Shown here in pieces: positions 37,479 to 46,099 of a DNA stretch of 64,000 nt. The notes under the pieces were generated by a model that saw only the letters and a list, made by a program, of their open reading frames with translations, made no database searches and was not told the origin of the DNA. Source of the DNA: Arenibacter amylolyticus. GTDB taxonomy: Bacteria; Bacteroidota; Bacteroidia; Flavobacteriales; Flavobacteriaceae. Every line of letters begins with the position of its first letter. Within the stretch, counting starts at the first letter, position 1. A program made the translations under genes and the position numbers. The stretch spans positions 103,199 to 167,198 of the forward strand of contig NZ_MTAZ01000015.1 of the NCBI RefSeq assembly GCF_002150785.1. Direction: 5' to 3'.

Positions 37479-40400
37479 ATGTCCCTAAATTTCACCTATT
37501 TACTTCCCTCCTATACCCGACTGGAAATACCTCAGGATAGCTATGAAAATATTGTTCGCTTAGCATCAAATTTAATGGGTAGTGAAGCAACTAATAGTGC
37601 CCTAATGGTTACTAGTGCTAATGATAACAATCAAAATATATTTCCTCTACCCGCAAAAACTTGGTTGGAGAAAAAAATATCCGAACACTTTTCCAATCTG
37701 CCAACTGAACTTCTTCAGCTTCAAAACCTTCAATCAACCAATAAAAAAAATAGAGGCGAAGCAAGTATTAAGACCGAATTCCCCGACGCGCTCGTAGTAG
37801 CTCCTCTCAAGAGCAAGGATGATTCAGCCTTTGGTTTTCTATTTATTTCCAAAACAACATCTACCGATATCACCAAAGTTCAAAAAGAAGGGATCGCGCA
37901 CATCACCCAATTAGCTAGCACCCTATGGATTAATGCCATAAAGAGCACTAAATCAAATCAAAACACCAAAATTGCTACTATAGACTCAAAACTTTTATTC
38001 AACCTCAGCCCTATTCCCAAATACCTATTAGACCTTAAAAGTCTTACTATAGTAAAGGTAAATGTAAAGATGTCCAATCATTTTGGCTACCAGAAATCGG
38101 CTTTAATAGGTAAGAAGGTAACAGAGCTGCTAAAAAAGGAAGAAGTCGCCTATTTTTTAAAATCGATAAAACAATATAAAGGAAGCACTACATCCATAAA
38201 TTTTGGGGTTTTTACCCATATTGATATGGAGGGAAAATCTTCTCGTTTAGAATTAATTGGGCATTACCTAGGAATAGCGCATTCCGAAACCATCCTATTT
38301 GCTTGTAATGATATTACTGAGAAAGAAAAAAGTTTTTTAGAACTGCGGCATTCCCAACATCAACTAAAAACTGCTGCTTCCATTGCCAAAATTGGATATT
38401 GGAGTCTTGATCTAACTGCTAATACCATCACACTTTCCGATGACTCCTACGCTATTTGGGGAAGGACAAATAATGAAGGTCCGCTCCCCTATGCAAGCTT
38501 TCTAAAGACCATTCACCCACTGGATCAACAATTTTTTCAGCTTCCAAATACCTTGCCCCCAAAAGAACAGCAACTGGATATAACTTTTAGAATTATCCTA
38601 CCGGATACTTCCATAAAGTGGATTCGGAGTTTGCGTTTAATTGAACTAGGTGACAATAACAACCCCCAGTATATAGAAGGAGTTTTTCAGGATATCACCA
38701 ATAAAAAGAAACTGATTCTACAAAAAGAACTGAGCTCCGGAATTAGTAGAATATTTAATCAAGAGCATCAACTAACACCTTGTTTACGAAAGGTGCTACG
38801 CTATGTGGCTAGTTTTGGTGGCTACACCTTTGCCGAAATCTGGTTGCCCAACTCGGAAAACGGCCACCTAACCTTATCCGCAAAGTATGCATCGGATGAA
38901 GTGGGAACAGCATTTCATCACGATACTATAGGTACCCAAACCATACCCCATGGACACGGACTTCCAGGAGCAGTTTTTCAAAATCGACTTAGAAATGAAT
39001 GGGACCCTACAGATATAGGGGTCGACTTTAAAAGAAGGGATGCCGCAAAGAAGACGGGGATTAAAAAAACCATAGGGGTTCCTTTATGCCATCATAAAGA
39101 ACTTATTGGAGTATTGGTTCTTGGGGAGTCTAAAGAACAACAAGCCCCAATCCACAACCATCTGTTTTTTGAAACCTTGGAAAGGTATTTAGGCTCGGAG
39201 TTACAACGAAAATTAAATGAATTGGAGCTATCGGAGATTTTTAATAGTATTCCGGACTTATTGGCAATTATAGATACAGAGGGGAATATTAAGAAAATTA
39301 ATGCTGCTTCGGTTAACCTAATCGGGTATTCCGCGCAAGAATTACTGAAGATACCCATCACACAACTACTACATCCGGACGATTTGAACGAGGTCCTGGA
39401 AAACATCCAAATGGTACAAGATGAGCAAGAGATGCTGGAGGATGTTAATGAAGAGATGAAGTTTCCCATCCATGAAATTACTAGCCGTTATATCACCAAG
39501 AATGGCGAAGTTAAATCGTTACGATGGCGATTTACAGGAGCGCTTCAAAAAGGACTTATTTTAGCGATAGGAAAGGATATTAGCGAAGAAATTAGGTTGA
39601 ATTCCCAATTGGAAATGGTGAATACCCTAGCCCAAATAGGCAGTTGGGAAATGCATGTGGCTACTCAAAAAGTAAATTGGTGTCCCATTACACGATCTAT
39701 TTACGAAGTAGATGACGATTTTGAACCCAGCATGACTAATTACGGACTGTTTACCAAACACGATCGCGATTTACAACAGCTTATTTCCTTATTCAATAAA
39801 TGTATTAGTGGGGAGATTCCACATTTCGATTACCAATTGCCCATTATCACTGCAAAGGGTAACAAATGCTGGGTCCGTGCTATTGGAAGGGCCGAATTCC
39901 TAAACGAAAAATGTACGCGCATTTATGGGAAATTACAAAACATCCATCAGTTTAAGATGACCGAATTGGCCTTTCAAAATGCCTATAAGGAAAAAAATAG
40001 AATCCTCAATAGTATACAGGATGCTTTTATCTCGGTGGATAGCAATTGGAAAATTACGTATTGGAACAAAAGTGCCGAGAAACTCATGAGTATAAGTAGT
40101 AGGGAAGCGATGAAAAGAAACTTATGGGACATATTCCCTAATGTGAAGAAGCAGTTTGACCGCTTGCATAAGCCAGATGCATCCCTTTATAAACTTGAAG
40201 ATAAGTATTTTGAAATATACAATGATACGATAGGAAAATGGTTAGAGGTTGCGGCTTATCCAACTCCGAATGGCATGTCCTTTTATATTAGGGATATTAG
40301 TAGTCGAATTGCCGCTAGGAAAAAATTGGAGGAAGCCAACGAGCGCTTTGAAAAAGCTTCGGAAGCATCCAATGACGTTATTTATGACCGATACCTTACC

Positions 40401-41003
40401 AGTAACTACCATTACATGGGTAAGGATTTTAAAAAATTATTTGGTCATGACTTAGATTCAGTATCTGGAAATATTACGTTTTGGGAAGACCATATTCATG
40501 AAAATGACCGATCATCCATTCTAGACAGCTTAAATAAAGCCTACCAAAATCCTGAAATAAAGGAATGGAAAGCGGAGTACCGGTTTTTAAAAGCCAATAA
40601 AGAATATGCCCATGTATTGGATACCTGTTTAATTCTCCGAAAGAAGGACGGCGTCCCATTCCGGATCATTGGATCAATGGCCGATATCACCCAGCAGAAG
40701 AAGTACGAGCAGTCCTTGGTAGATTTAAATAGAAAATTAAAGGAATACAGTAACCAGGTAGAAATACAGAATACGCAACTAAGGGACATAGCGTGGACCC
40801 AGTCTCACATTGTGCGCGCTCCTGTAGCCAGGATATTGGGTTTAGTGGATTTAATGAGAGGAGAACTGTTAGATGAAACTGAAAAAGGTGAGATGCTAGG
40901 CCATATAGAAACCTCTACCATGGAATTAGACGAGATTATAAAAAAGATTGTCACTAAAACAGAACCCATCACTCCTATTGACAAGAACGAATATGGGTTG
41001 TAA
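37479..41003 (+). CDS. Multi-PAS/GAF sensory protein ending in a HisKA-like segment without ATPase domain
   Basis: 1174 residues. An N-terminal GAF-like part (1-150) is followed by PAS domains near 175-290 and 300-410, a second GAF domain (about 420-575: GGYTFAEIWLPN...GVPLCHHKELIGVLVLG), then four PAS domains (about 585-700, 715-835, 850-950, 960-1080) with hallmark segments such as NSIPDLLAIIDTEGNIKKIN and NSIQDAFISVDSNWKITYWN. The last 80 residues hold a coiled coil and an H-box, SHIVRAP with His1110, plus LGLVDLM, but the chain stops before any N-, G1- or G2-box. It thus has a phospho-acceptor helix and no kinase catalytic domain, and would need a partner. No signal peptide is evident, so it is probably cytoplasmic. 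Confidence 0.88.
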   Translation: MSLNFTYLLPSYTRLEIPQDSYENIVRLASNLMGSEATNSALMVTSANDNNQNIFPLPAKTWLEKKISEHFSNLPTELLQLQNLQSTNKKNRGEASIKTEFPDALVVAPLKSKDDSAFGFLFISKTTSTDITKVQKEGIAHITQLASTLWINAIKSTKSNQNTKIATIDSKLLFNLSPIPKYLLDLKSLTIVKVNVKMSNHFGYQKSALIGKKVTELLKKEEVAYFLKSIKQYKGSTTSINFGVFTHIDMEGKSSRLELIGHYLGIAHSETILFACNDITEKEKSFLELRHSQHQLKTAASIAKIGYWSLDLTANTITLSDDSYAIWGRTNNEGPLPYASFLKTIHPLDQQFFQLPNTLPPKEQQLDITFRIILPDTSIKWIRSLRLIELGDNNNPQYIEGVFQDITNKKKLILQKELSSGISRIFNQEHQLTPCLRKVLRYVASFGGYTFAEIWLPNSENGHLTLSAKYASDEVGTAFHHDTIGTQTIPHGHGLPGAVFQNRLRNEWDPTDIGVDFKRRDAAKKTGIKKTIGVPLCHHKELIGVLVLGESKEQQAPIHNHLFFETLERYLGSELQRKLNELELSEIFNSIPDLLAIIDTEGNIKKINAASVNLIGYSAQELLKIPITQLLHPDDLNEVLENIQMVQDEQEMLEDVNEEMKFPIHEITSRYITKNGEVKSLRWRFTGALQKGLILAIGKDISEEIRLNSQLEMVNTLAQIGSWEMHVATQKVNWCPITRSIYEVDDDFEPSMTNYGLFTKHDRDLQQLISLFNKCISGEIPHFDYQLPIITAKGNKCWVRAIGRAEFLNEKCTRIYGKLQNIHQFKMTELAFQNAYKEKNRILNSIQDAFISVDSNWKITYWNKSAEKLMSISSREAMKRNLWDIFPNVKKQFDRLHKPDASLYKLEDKYFEIYNDTIGKWLEVAAYPTPNGMSFYIRDISSRIAARKKLEEANERFEKASEASNDVIYDRYLTSNYHYMGKDFKKLFGHDLDSVSGNITFWEDHIHENDRSSILDSLNKAYQNPEIKEWKAEYRFLKANKEYAHVLDTCLILRKKDGVPFRIIGSMADITQQKKYEQSLVDLNRKLKEYSNQVEIQNTQLRDIAWTQSHIVRAPVARILGLVDLMRGELLDETEKGEMLGHIETSTMELDEIIKKIVTKTEPITPIDKNEYGL

Positions 41004-41056
41004 TAGAAGTCGATACCTAGCACCAATAATATAGCAAACTAGATTACTCTGGATAT

Positions 41057-41077
41057 TTGGGTATGAAAAATACCCAA
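41057..41077. terminator. Hairpin between convergent genes
   Basis: TTGGGTAT (41057-41064) pairs with ATACCCAA (41070-41077) across a five-base loop. No long T-run follows, so termination strength is doubtful; its place between convergent genes supports a 3' end role. Confidence 0.45.
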
Positions 41078-41137
41078 GGTTGCTTCGCCATATCATAATG
41101 GTTAAAAAAAGTGCCCTTAGCCACAGCTTACGAACTT

Positions 41138-42223
41138 TTAATCCTTAGTTTCCGGAAACATATTTAGCCATTTTTGGGCATTGTGCAGATAGATTTTATC
41201 TACTACCTCTTTGGGAAGTTTCAATCCTCTGAATCCCTCGTTAATCAGGTCGCTTTCCATTTGGTCGTCCGTAACAAAGAACCGCCAGTCTTCCATCCAT
41301 GTTTCATGCATGTATTTTTGTAGGTCCTTGGGGTCACCCTTCCCACTATCGGCCAAATCGGTGGCGTAGAGGATCCTATCCTGATATTTAATAAAGAAAT
41401 TGCGCACCTTTTCCCTGTTTTCTGCCGTCTGATAGTAAACTTGTCCCATTCTGGCTGCCAGGTCGATCGCCATATTGGGGAACTTGTCCAACCGCTTGGC
41501 TAGTTCCTCCACGCTCCACTCCAAACTCCCCATATGGGCCCCCACAAACGTCAAGTTAGAATGTTTTTCCAGTATGGCGTCCCGGGCCGCTATCTGCTCC
41601 TCGTAGGAAGGTAGTTCTGGGTGTTTGTACATATGGTATTGAGGATTTTTTGAAAAGTAGTCCCGATCGTTATTGGTAGTCATTTCCTCTAGTGGCAACC
41701 AACAGTTAAGTGGTTCTCCCAAATGCCCAATTAATGGAATCTTTTTAGTGGCCAAATAATTAAAAATAGTATCCAACTTGGGATGGTCTACCATAATCAA
41801 TTGATTTTCTGCATCGCGAAAGACCATGCCTATGTTTTTCCAAATTTTTACGGCAATGGCCCCCTCCGAAAAGTTTTTATCTAACCAGGCGATGGTATTT
41901 TTTGTGAAGTCTGGATTATCCCAATCTTCTATAGAGAAGGAGGTAGCCACCTCAAATTCTGCCGGATGCGCGCTCTTCTGCTCCACAGCGTATTGGTACT
42001 GTTCCTTTATGAGTTCCCCACTATTGGAATGATCTACCAGAATATTGAGCAAGCGAAAATTATCTTTTGCTGCTTGCTCTACAAAGCTGTTCCGATCTGC
42101 AAAAACATGAATGTGGGTGTCAATTTTTTCCACCATCTCAAAATCGTCCACGGTATAATAATCATTGTTTTCCATACAAGAGGTTGTTAGTAGTACTAGC
42201 AATGCACTCCACCCTATTTTCAT
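41138..42223 (-). CDS. Lipoprotein amidohydrolase (Amidohydro_2-like)
   Basis: 361 residues. Lipobox TTSC at Cys16. The chain begins with the metal-binding KIDTHIHVF (His37, His39), and continues through IPLIGHLGEPLNCW, NLTFVGAHMGSLEWSVEELAKRLDKFPNMAIDLAARMG and ILYATDLAD, which supply the later His and Asp of a TIM-barrel metal hydrolase. Members cleave C-N or C-C bonds (decarboxylases, lactonases); the substrate is not predictable. As an exported lipoprotein it would act in the periplasm or on the surface. It converges with the PAS/GAF gene and seems to be transcribed alone. Confidence 0.87.
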   Translation of the reverse strand: MKIGWSALLVLLTTSCMENNDYYTVDDFEMVEKIDTHIHVFADRNSFVEQAAKDNFRLLNILVDHSNSGELIKEQYQYAVEQKSAHPAEFEVATSFSIEDWDNPDFTKNTIAWLDKNFSEGAIAVKIWKNIGMVFRDAENQLIMVDHPKLDTIFNYLATKKIPLIGHLGEPLNCWLPLEEMTTNNDRDYFSKNPQYHMYKHPELPSYEEQIAARDAILEKHSNLTFVGAHMGSLEWSVEELAKRLDKFPNMAIDLAARMGQVYYQTAENREKVRNFFIKYQDRILYATDLADSGKGDPKDLQKYMHETWMEDWRFFVTDDQMESDLINEGFRGLKLPKEVVDKIYLHNAQKWLNMFPETKD

Positions 42224-42560
42224 CTGTTTTTTTTTAAAAGGATTAAGGCTACCAAGGAATTAGCGCTTATAAGTTAAAAAAAATGCAATATAAATGGTCG
42301 GATAATTTTGTTTAATGCGATTTTTTAATGGTTCGGAACTACTTAATATCGAGGGGATTCCAAGGAAAAGTGGGGAGGTGAGGTGATACTCATCCACAAT
42401 AATATATAAAATTCACGTTATTTATCTGTAAGAATTATAGTATAATTACACTAAGTTTATTATGTTAGCTACCCAAACCAAATGTAATTCTTCTCTTACA
42501 ACTATTTTTAGTAGTTGGAGAAGTCTTACCAAATAATAACCAACCAAACTTTTAAACCTT
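42224..42560. other. AT-rich intergenic stretch at the edge of the accessory block
   Basis: 337 bases. A TAATTTTG (42303-42310, plus strand) fits the -7 consensus but lies 250 bases from the next start codon. No gene or hairpin was recognised. Base composition becomes visibly more AT-rich from here to about 49.6 kb. Confidence 0.35.
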
Positions 42561-42803
42561 ATGAATTACTACTGTGAGTACTGCGGAACCAAAAGCTCCA
42601 GCGCTGCGAATCTAGCAGCAAATTCCTGTCACCGACATCCATCTGGTAGTGGCCAAGGCAAACACAAATTATATGAAGGAAGTGAGAAAAGCAGTTACAA
42701 TTGTAAGTATTGTGGAACAACAGCGTCATCGATAGTTGCCTTAACCGGAAATTCTTGCCATAGGCATCCTGCGGGGAAGGGGAAACATGCACCGTCATTG
42801 TAG
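42561..42803 (+). CDS. Small protein with two zinc-finger-like repeats
   Basis: 80 residues made of two similar halves. Repeat 1 has C5-x2-C8-G-T, then C23-H24-R-H26-P and a GKH ending at His35; repeat 2 has C48-x2-C51-G-T, then C66-H67-R-H69-P and GKH at His76. The spacing between the Cys pair and the CHRHP block is identical (14 residues). A serine/glycine-rich linker, YEGSEKSSY, joins them. Four Cys/His ligands per repeat make zinc binding likely. I recall similar small CxxCG...C.RHP.G...H proteins in Bacteroidota but no assigned function. It stands alone with 340 bases on each side. Confidence 0.8.
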   Translation: MNYYCEYCGTKSSSAANLAANSCHRHPSGSGQGKHKLYEGSEKSSYNCKYCGTTASSIVALTGNSCHRHPAGKGKHAPSL

Positions 42804-43144
42804 GTAGTAGATTTCATAGAAAACGAAGGAATCATCCGATAATAGAGCTGACAATTTATGATAAAGCGGCTGGGCTTTTAAATGACCTACCTGTGAATTT
42901 TAAATATATAAAATTGCAGGAATTGTGATGCATTGAGGGTCTGTGAATTAACAAGTTTGTAAAAACACATTTAGCATTCAACTACTTTATCTGTTCGCTT
43001 AAATCACAATCATTAGAAAACCTAAGAAACAAGAAATAATATTTATAACTGTTAATGTGACTTAAGCTATAAAAAGTGCACTTTGTTTATTTAACAATCT
43101 GATAAAAATTGAACTTAACATTAAAAGCAAATTGGAATAAGACT
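42804..43144. other. AT-rich intergenic stretch with no recognised feature
   Basis: 341 bases upstream of the LOTUS/DUF3825 gene. No consensus promoter, hairpin or open frame was convincing. Confidence 0.35.
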
Positions 43145-44380
43145 ATGATTAATACAGAAATATTAGAAAATATTATCGCGGTGCTTGAGCAAAAAAAAGG
43201 ACAAGATGGTTGGACTGATTTAGCCCGTATAGGAAAACCTTTAGCTGATATAGGCATAAACCCAAAAGCCCTTGGTCACATAAAACTTACAGAATTGCTT
43301 GAAGAATATGACGAATTCATCGAAATACGAAGGGATAGTACTTCATATAAAGTTCCAGTTTTATATGCGAAACAAAAAAATAATGGACAAAAATTAATAG
43401 GAACTAAACCAAAAGTTCAGGTTTCAAGAGACTATTCAGGAAAAGCGGTAAATAACTTAATGCAATGGGCTTGGATGGGTGATTTTAGTCAAGTAATAAA
43501 TGACTTGAAAAACATGGCGCTAAAAGAAAGGTGGTATTATAAAATTCAAAATCCAGATTTCCCATTCCCTATTTTATCTAAGTATTTGACTTATACCTTT
43601 TATAGGCTTTTAAAAGAATCAGATAAAATTAAAATTAGTAATCAATATGCCTCTTTTAACACCGGTCTTGTAAATAAGCTATATGAACCGATTTATGCAC
43701 TATTTGAAAGGAATAAAGTTCAAGGAAAGCAAGAATGGTATTTTCATGAATTTTGTATCTCAGGTGTTGGAAAAGCCGGAAAAATATTGGCAAGAAATTT
43801 TAATCCATTACCAGAAAGGGCAAATTATTTTAGTAACCCCAGCGAATTAATCTATGACAGTAACGCTCCTGAACCACAATTAAACTGGAATCATATAATT
43901 CTGGATAATGTGTCAAGACTTCCGCTAGAGTTTTTAGAAGATAATAAACCTGAAGGATTTAATTTCAGAGATACTTCAGACATGACAACTATACAAAAGT
44001 CTGATTATTATTCAGCCCTAGCATCTGCAATTGAAAGTGATAGTAGGAAATTTAGAGCAATTAAAAATCGTTTTTCGGATAGCTTAAATTTAGCTTTAAA
44101 ACGAGTTGAATGGAATTTTAAGACTGCAATTCCAATGTATTATCCTGCATATAATAAAATGTCTTTATTGCTTCCGATGTCTCTTGTTGATGATGATACC
44201 ATAGACTTGGCGTTAGTAACAGAAAAAACTCAATCAGGAAATTATCTTGGACATACAATTCTCCCTCTAAATTGGGCTTATAGTAATGCACGTTTAATAA
44301 CAAGACCAGATAGTGATTGGCTTGTAGCAGACAGAATTGAAACCGAATCAGATTCGGAAATTGATGATACTGAAGAGTAA
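43145..44380 (+). CDS. LOTUS/OST-HTH-like + DUF3825 protein
   Basis: 411 residues from ATG 43145; the frame opens 12 codons earlier with a TTG, a weaker choice. Residues 4-75 resemble an OST-HTH/LOTUS winged helix: a leading helix (ILENIIAVLEQ), GWTDLARIGKPLADIG, then ALGHIKLTELLEEYDEFIEIRRD. LOTUS domains are predicted and in part shown to bind RNA. Residues 105-400 match the layout of DUF3825 (WAWMGDF...LKERWYYK, TYTFYRLLKE, GLVNKLYEPIYALFERN, FCISGVGKAGKIL, PLPERANYF, the late FKTAIPMYYP and LLLPMSLV). The C-terminus is acidic. The gene is followed by an attC-like palindrome and then a GTPase gene in the same direction. Function unknown; an RNA-directed defence or regulatory role is inference. 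Confidence 0.82.
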   Translation: MINTEILENIIAVLEQKKGQDGWTDLARIGKPLADIGINPKALGHIKLTELLEEYDEFIEIRRDSTSYKVPVLYAKQKNNGQKLIGTKPKVQVSRDYSGKAVNNLMQWAWMGDFSQVINDLKNMALKERWYYKIQNPDFPFPILSKYLTYTFYRLLKESDKIKISNQYASFNTGLVNKLYEPIYALFERNKVQGKQEWYFHEFCISGVGKAGKILARNFNPLPERANYFSNPSELIYDSNAPEPQLNWNHIILDNVSRLPLEFLEDNKPEGFNFRDTSDMTTIQKSDYYSALASAIESDSRKFRAIKNRFSDSLNLALKRVEWNFKTAIPMYYPAYNKMSLLLPMSLVDDDTIDLALVTEKTQSGNYLGHTILPLNWAYSNARLITRPDSDWLVADRIETESDSEIDDTEE

Positions 44381-44393
44381 TATTGTCCAAAAT

Positions 44394-44516
44394 CGCGAAC
44401 AAGTAATGGCAGGTATAGTGCTAATCATCAAATTTTATAGCTCGCACATCCTTAGTAGTGATTTGAAAAGGGCCTACCACATAATCCGCAACTACACCTA
44501 CAATTTACCGTTATCC
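44394..44516 (+). repeat. attC-like imperfect palindrome behind the DUF3825 gene
   Basis: The outer parts are inverted: GAAC-AA-GTAA near 44397-44407 faces TTAC-C-GTT at 44505-44512, and AGGTATAGTGC (44411-44421) faces GCAACTACACCT (44488-44499) with one mismatch and one bulge. A further TCAAAT (44428-44433) faces ATTTGA (44461-44466). AAC at the left and GTT at the right with shifted spacers is the general plan of an integron attC site (R''-L''...L'-R'), and it lies directly after a gene, as in a cassette. The right core GTTATCC deviates from GTTRRRY, and no integron integrase is present. Confidence 0.4.
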
Positions 44517-44554
44517 ACAATACTAAAAAACTTTAATTTAAAATTTATATATAA

Positions 44555-45628
44555 ATGGCAGAAAATATTGGAAAAATCATTGAAGATGCAATCAACAAGG
44601 CTTTGAAAGATAGAGGAGAAATAAATATATTAATTGCTGGGAAAACTGGGGTTGGAAAGTCAACATTAATAAATGCTGTCTTTCAAGGTAATTTTGCGAC
44701 CACAGGTCAGGGCAAACCCGTAACGAAAAAAACAAGAGAAATTAAAAAAGAAGGAATTCCATTAAAACTTTTCGACACAAGAGGTTTGGAATTAAAAGAA
44801 TATAAGGAGACTTTTAGGGAACTTGAATCCTTCGTCAAAATGAAAAATGAGGATTCTAATCCTAGTAATCACATTCATATGGCTTGGATTTGTGTAGAGG
44901 AAAGTCCAAAAAGGATTGAAGATGCAGAAATTGAACTTTGCAGCCTACTTTCTAATCATATGCCAGTAATTGGGGTAATTACAAAAGCAATATCTGATGA
45001 AGGGTTTAGAGATAAAGTGCAAAGTCATTTAATTCAAGCAAAAAATATAGTAAGAGTTAATTCAATTCCTAAAAAGTTAGATAATGGTTATATTATACAG
45101 CCATCTGGACTTGAGGAGCTTGTTGAATTAGCAATGGAAATAGTACCTGAAGGACAAAAAAATGCCTTTGCTGCAGCTCAAAGAGTAAGCATAAAACAGA
45201 AACAGAATAAATCACACGCAATTGTCGCAGCTTCTGCCGTAACTGCGGGAGGTACTGCTGCAGTCCCTATTCCTTTTTCAGATGCTGTTGCGTTAGTTCC
45301 AATACAAGTGGCCATGCTCGCAGGTATTACAACAGTGTATGGTTTCGAATTAAAAAAAGCATTTTTATCAACTTTAGTTTCCTCTACAATAACCGGAGCA
45401 GGTGCAACTTTAATAGGGAAAACAATTGTTTCTAATTTACTAAAGATGTTTCCTGGGATTGGTAGTGTAGCCGGTGGACTTATCGCGGCATCAACGGCTT
45501 CTGCTTTAACAATTGCTTTCGGGGAGGCTTATATTGCTACACTAACTTATTTGATTAAAAACAAAGATATTTCAGAGATTAGCGAAGCAGACATCCTTGC
45601 CGAATTTAAAAAAAGGCACTCAAAATAG
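44555..45628 (+). CDS. P-loop GTPase with DUF697-type hydrophobic C-terminus
   Basis: 357 residues. G1 is GKTGVGKST (29-37), G3 is DTRG (74-77), and the G4 position reads VITKAISD (142-149), so the usual NKxD is TKxx. This resembles Era/YfjP-type and immunity-like GTPases. Residues 220-335 are rich in Ala, Gly and Val with long hydrophobic stretches (AVPIPFSDAVALVPIQVAML, LVSSTITGAGATLIG, GIGSVAGGLIAASTASALTIAFG), the DUF697 pattern, suggesting membrane insertion or association. A basic linker (VSIKQKQNKSH) joins the parts. It starts 174 bases after the LOTUS/DUF3825 gene, with the attC-like palindrome between them. It may act as a membrane-linked stress or phage sensor; that is inference. 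Confidence 0.87.
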   Translation: MAENIGKIIEDAINKALKDRGEINILIAGKTGVGKSTLINAVFQGNFATTGQGKPVTKKTREIKKEGIPLKLFDTRGLELKEYKETFRELESFVKMKNEDSNPSNHIHMAWICVEESPKRIEDAEIELCSLLSNHMPVIGVITKAISDEGFRDKVQSHLIQAKNIVRVNSIPKKLDNGYIIQPSGLEELVELAMEIVPEGQKNAFAAAQRVSIKQKQNKSHAIVAASAVTAGGTAAVPIPFSDAVALVPIQVAMLAGITTVYGFELKKAFLSTLVSSTITGAGATLIGKTIVSNLLKMFPGIGSVAGGLIAASTASALTIAFGEAYIATLTYLIKNKDISEISEADILAEFKKRHSK

Positions 45629-45802
45629 TAGGTAGCATCTCAATAAGTGTGTAAAGTTTAAAAATCGGGGCTGTAACCACTATGTATTTATTTAAATTAA
45701 ATCTACTAATAACGTTAACATATTTTCAAACAATTCAAGACAGGGGAAGAATTTACCTCCTTTTTAAAAGCTATTCAAAAACTATCATTTAAACTCCTGA
45801 AT

Positions 45803-45842
45803 AAAAAAAGCGGGAAATCTATCAAAAGATTTCCCGCTTTTA
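45803..45842. terminator. Strong bidirectional intrinsic terminator
   Basis: AAAAAAAGCGGGAAATCT (45803-45820) pairs with AGATTTCCCGCTTTTT (45827-45842) across a six-base loop, giving a 12-bp GC-containing stem with T-runs on both strands. It lies between the GTPase gene and the convergent discoidin remnant. Confidence 0.9.
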
Positions 45843-45868
45843 AAAATTGGCAAAATGATACTAACCAA

Positions 45869-46099
45869 TTATTCAATTCCAAAGACTTGTACTTCGGCTA
45901 AAGATAAATTGGTTGTTCCTGTCAATTGTACCCTGATATACCTACCTGTTCTACTAACCGGAATTGCTGTTTCATAACCGGCTACACCCTCATGGAAAAA
46001 GCTTAGAACATTATCTTGCATTAAAATATCAGCTACAGAATCTGATTCAAACGGTTCGTCCGAAACGAACACATAAATTAGGTATAAGATTATTCCACA
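45869..46099 (-). pseudogene. Remnant of an F5/8-type C (discoidin) domain
   Basis: 77 codons in frame, without a good start codon (a GTG at 46072 is the only candidate), ending at TCA/TGA-type stop at 45869. The peptide YVFVSDEPFESDSV... and GRYIRVQLTGTTNLSLAEVQ match the last strands of discoidin/CBM32-like domains, where RYIRVQL and LSLAEVQVFG are highly typical. A full domain needs about 130 residues, so this is the C-terminal half only. It lies in the same frame as the 738-residue lipoprotein gene and directly after its TAA stop, and is followed by a strong terminator. It is probably what remains of a longer secreted protein after deletion or replacement. Confidence 0.7.

Noticed and set aside
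44337..44606. Open frame of 89 codons between the DUF3825 and GTPase genes
   Set aside because: It overlaps both real genes in another frame and is formed by the attC-like palindrome; no family features.
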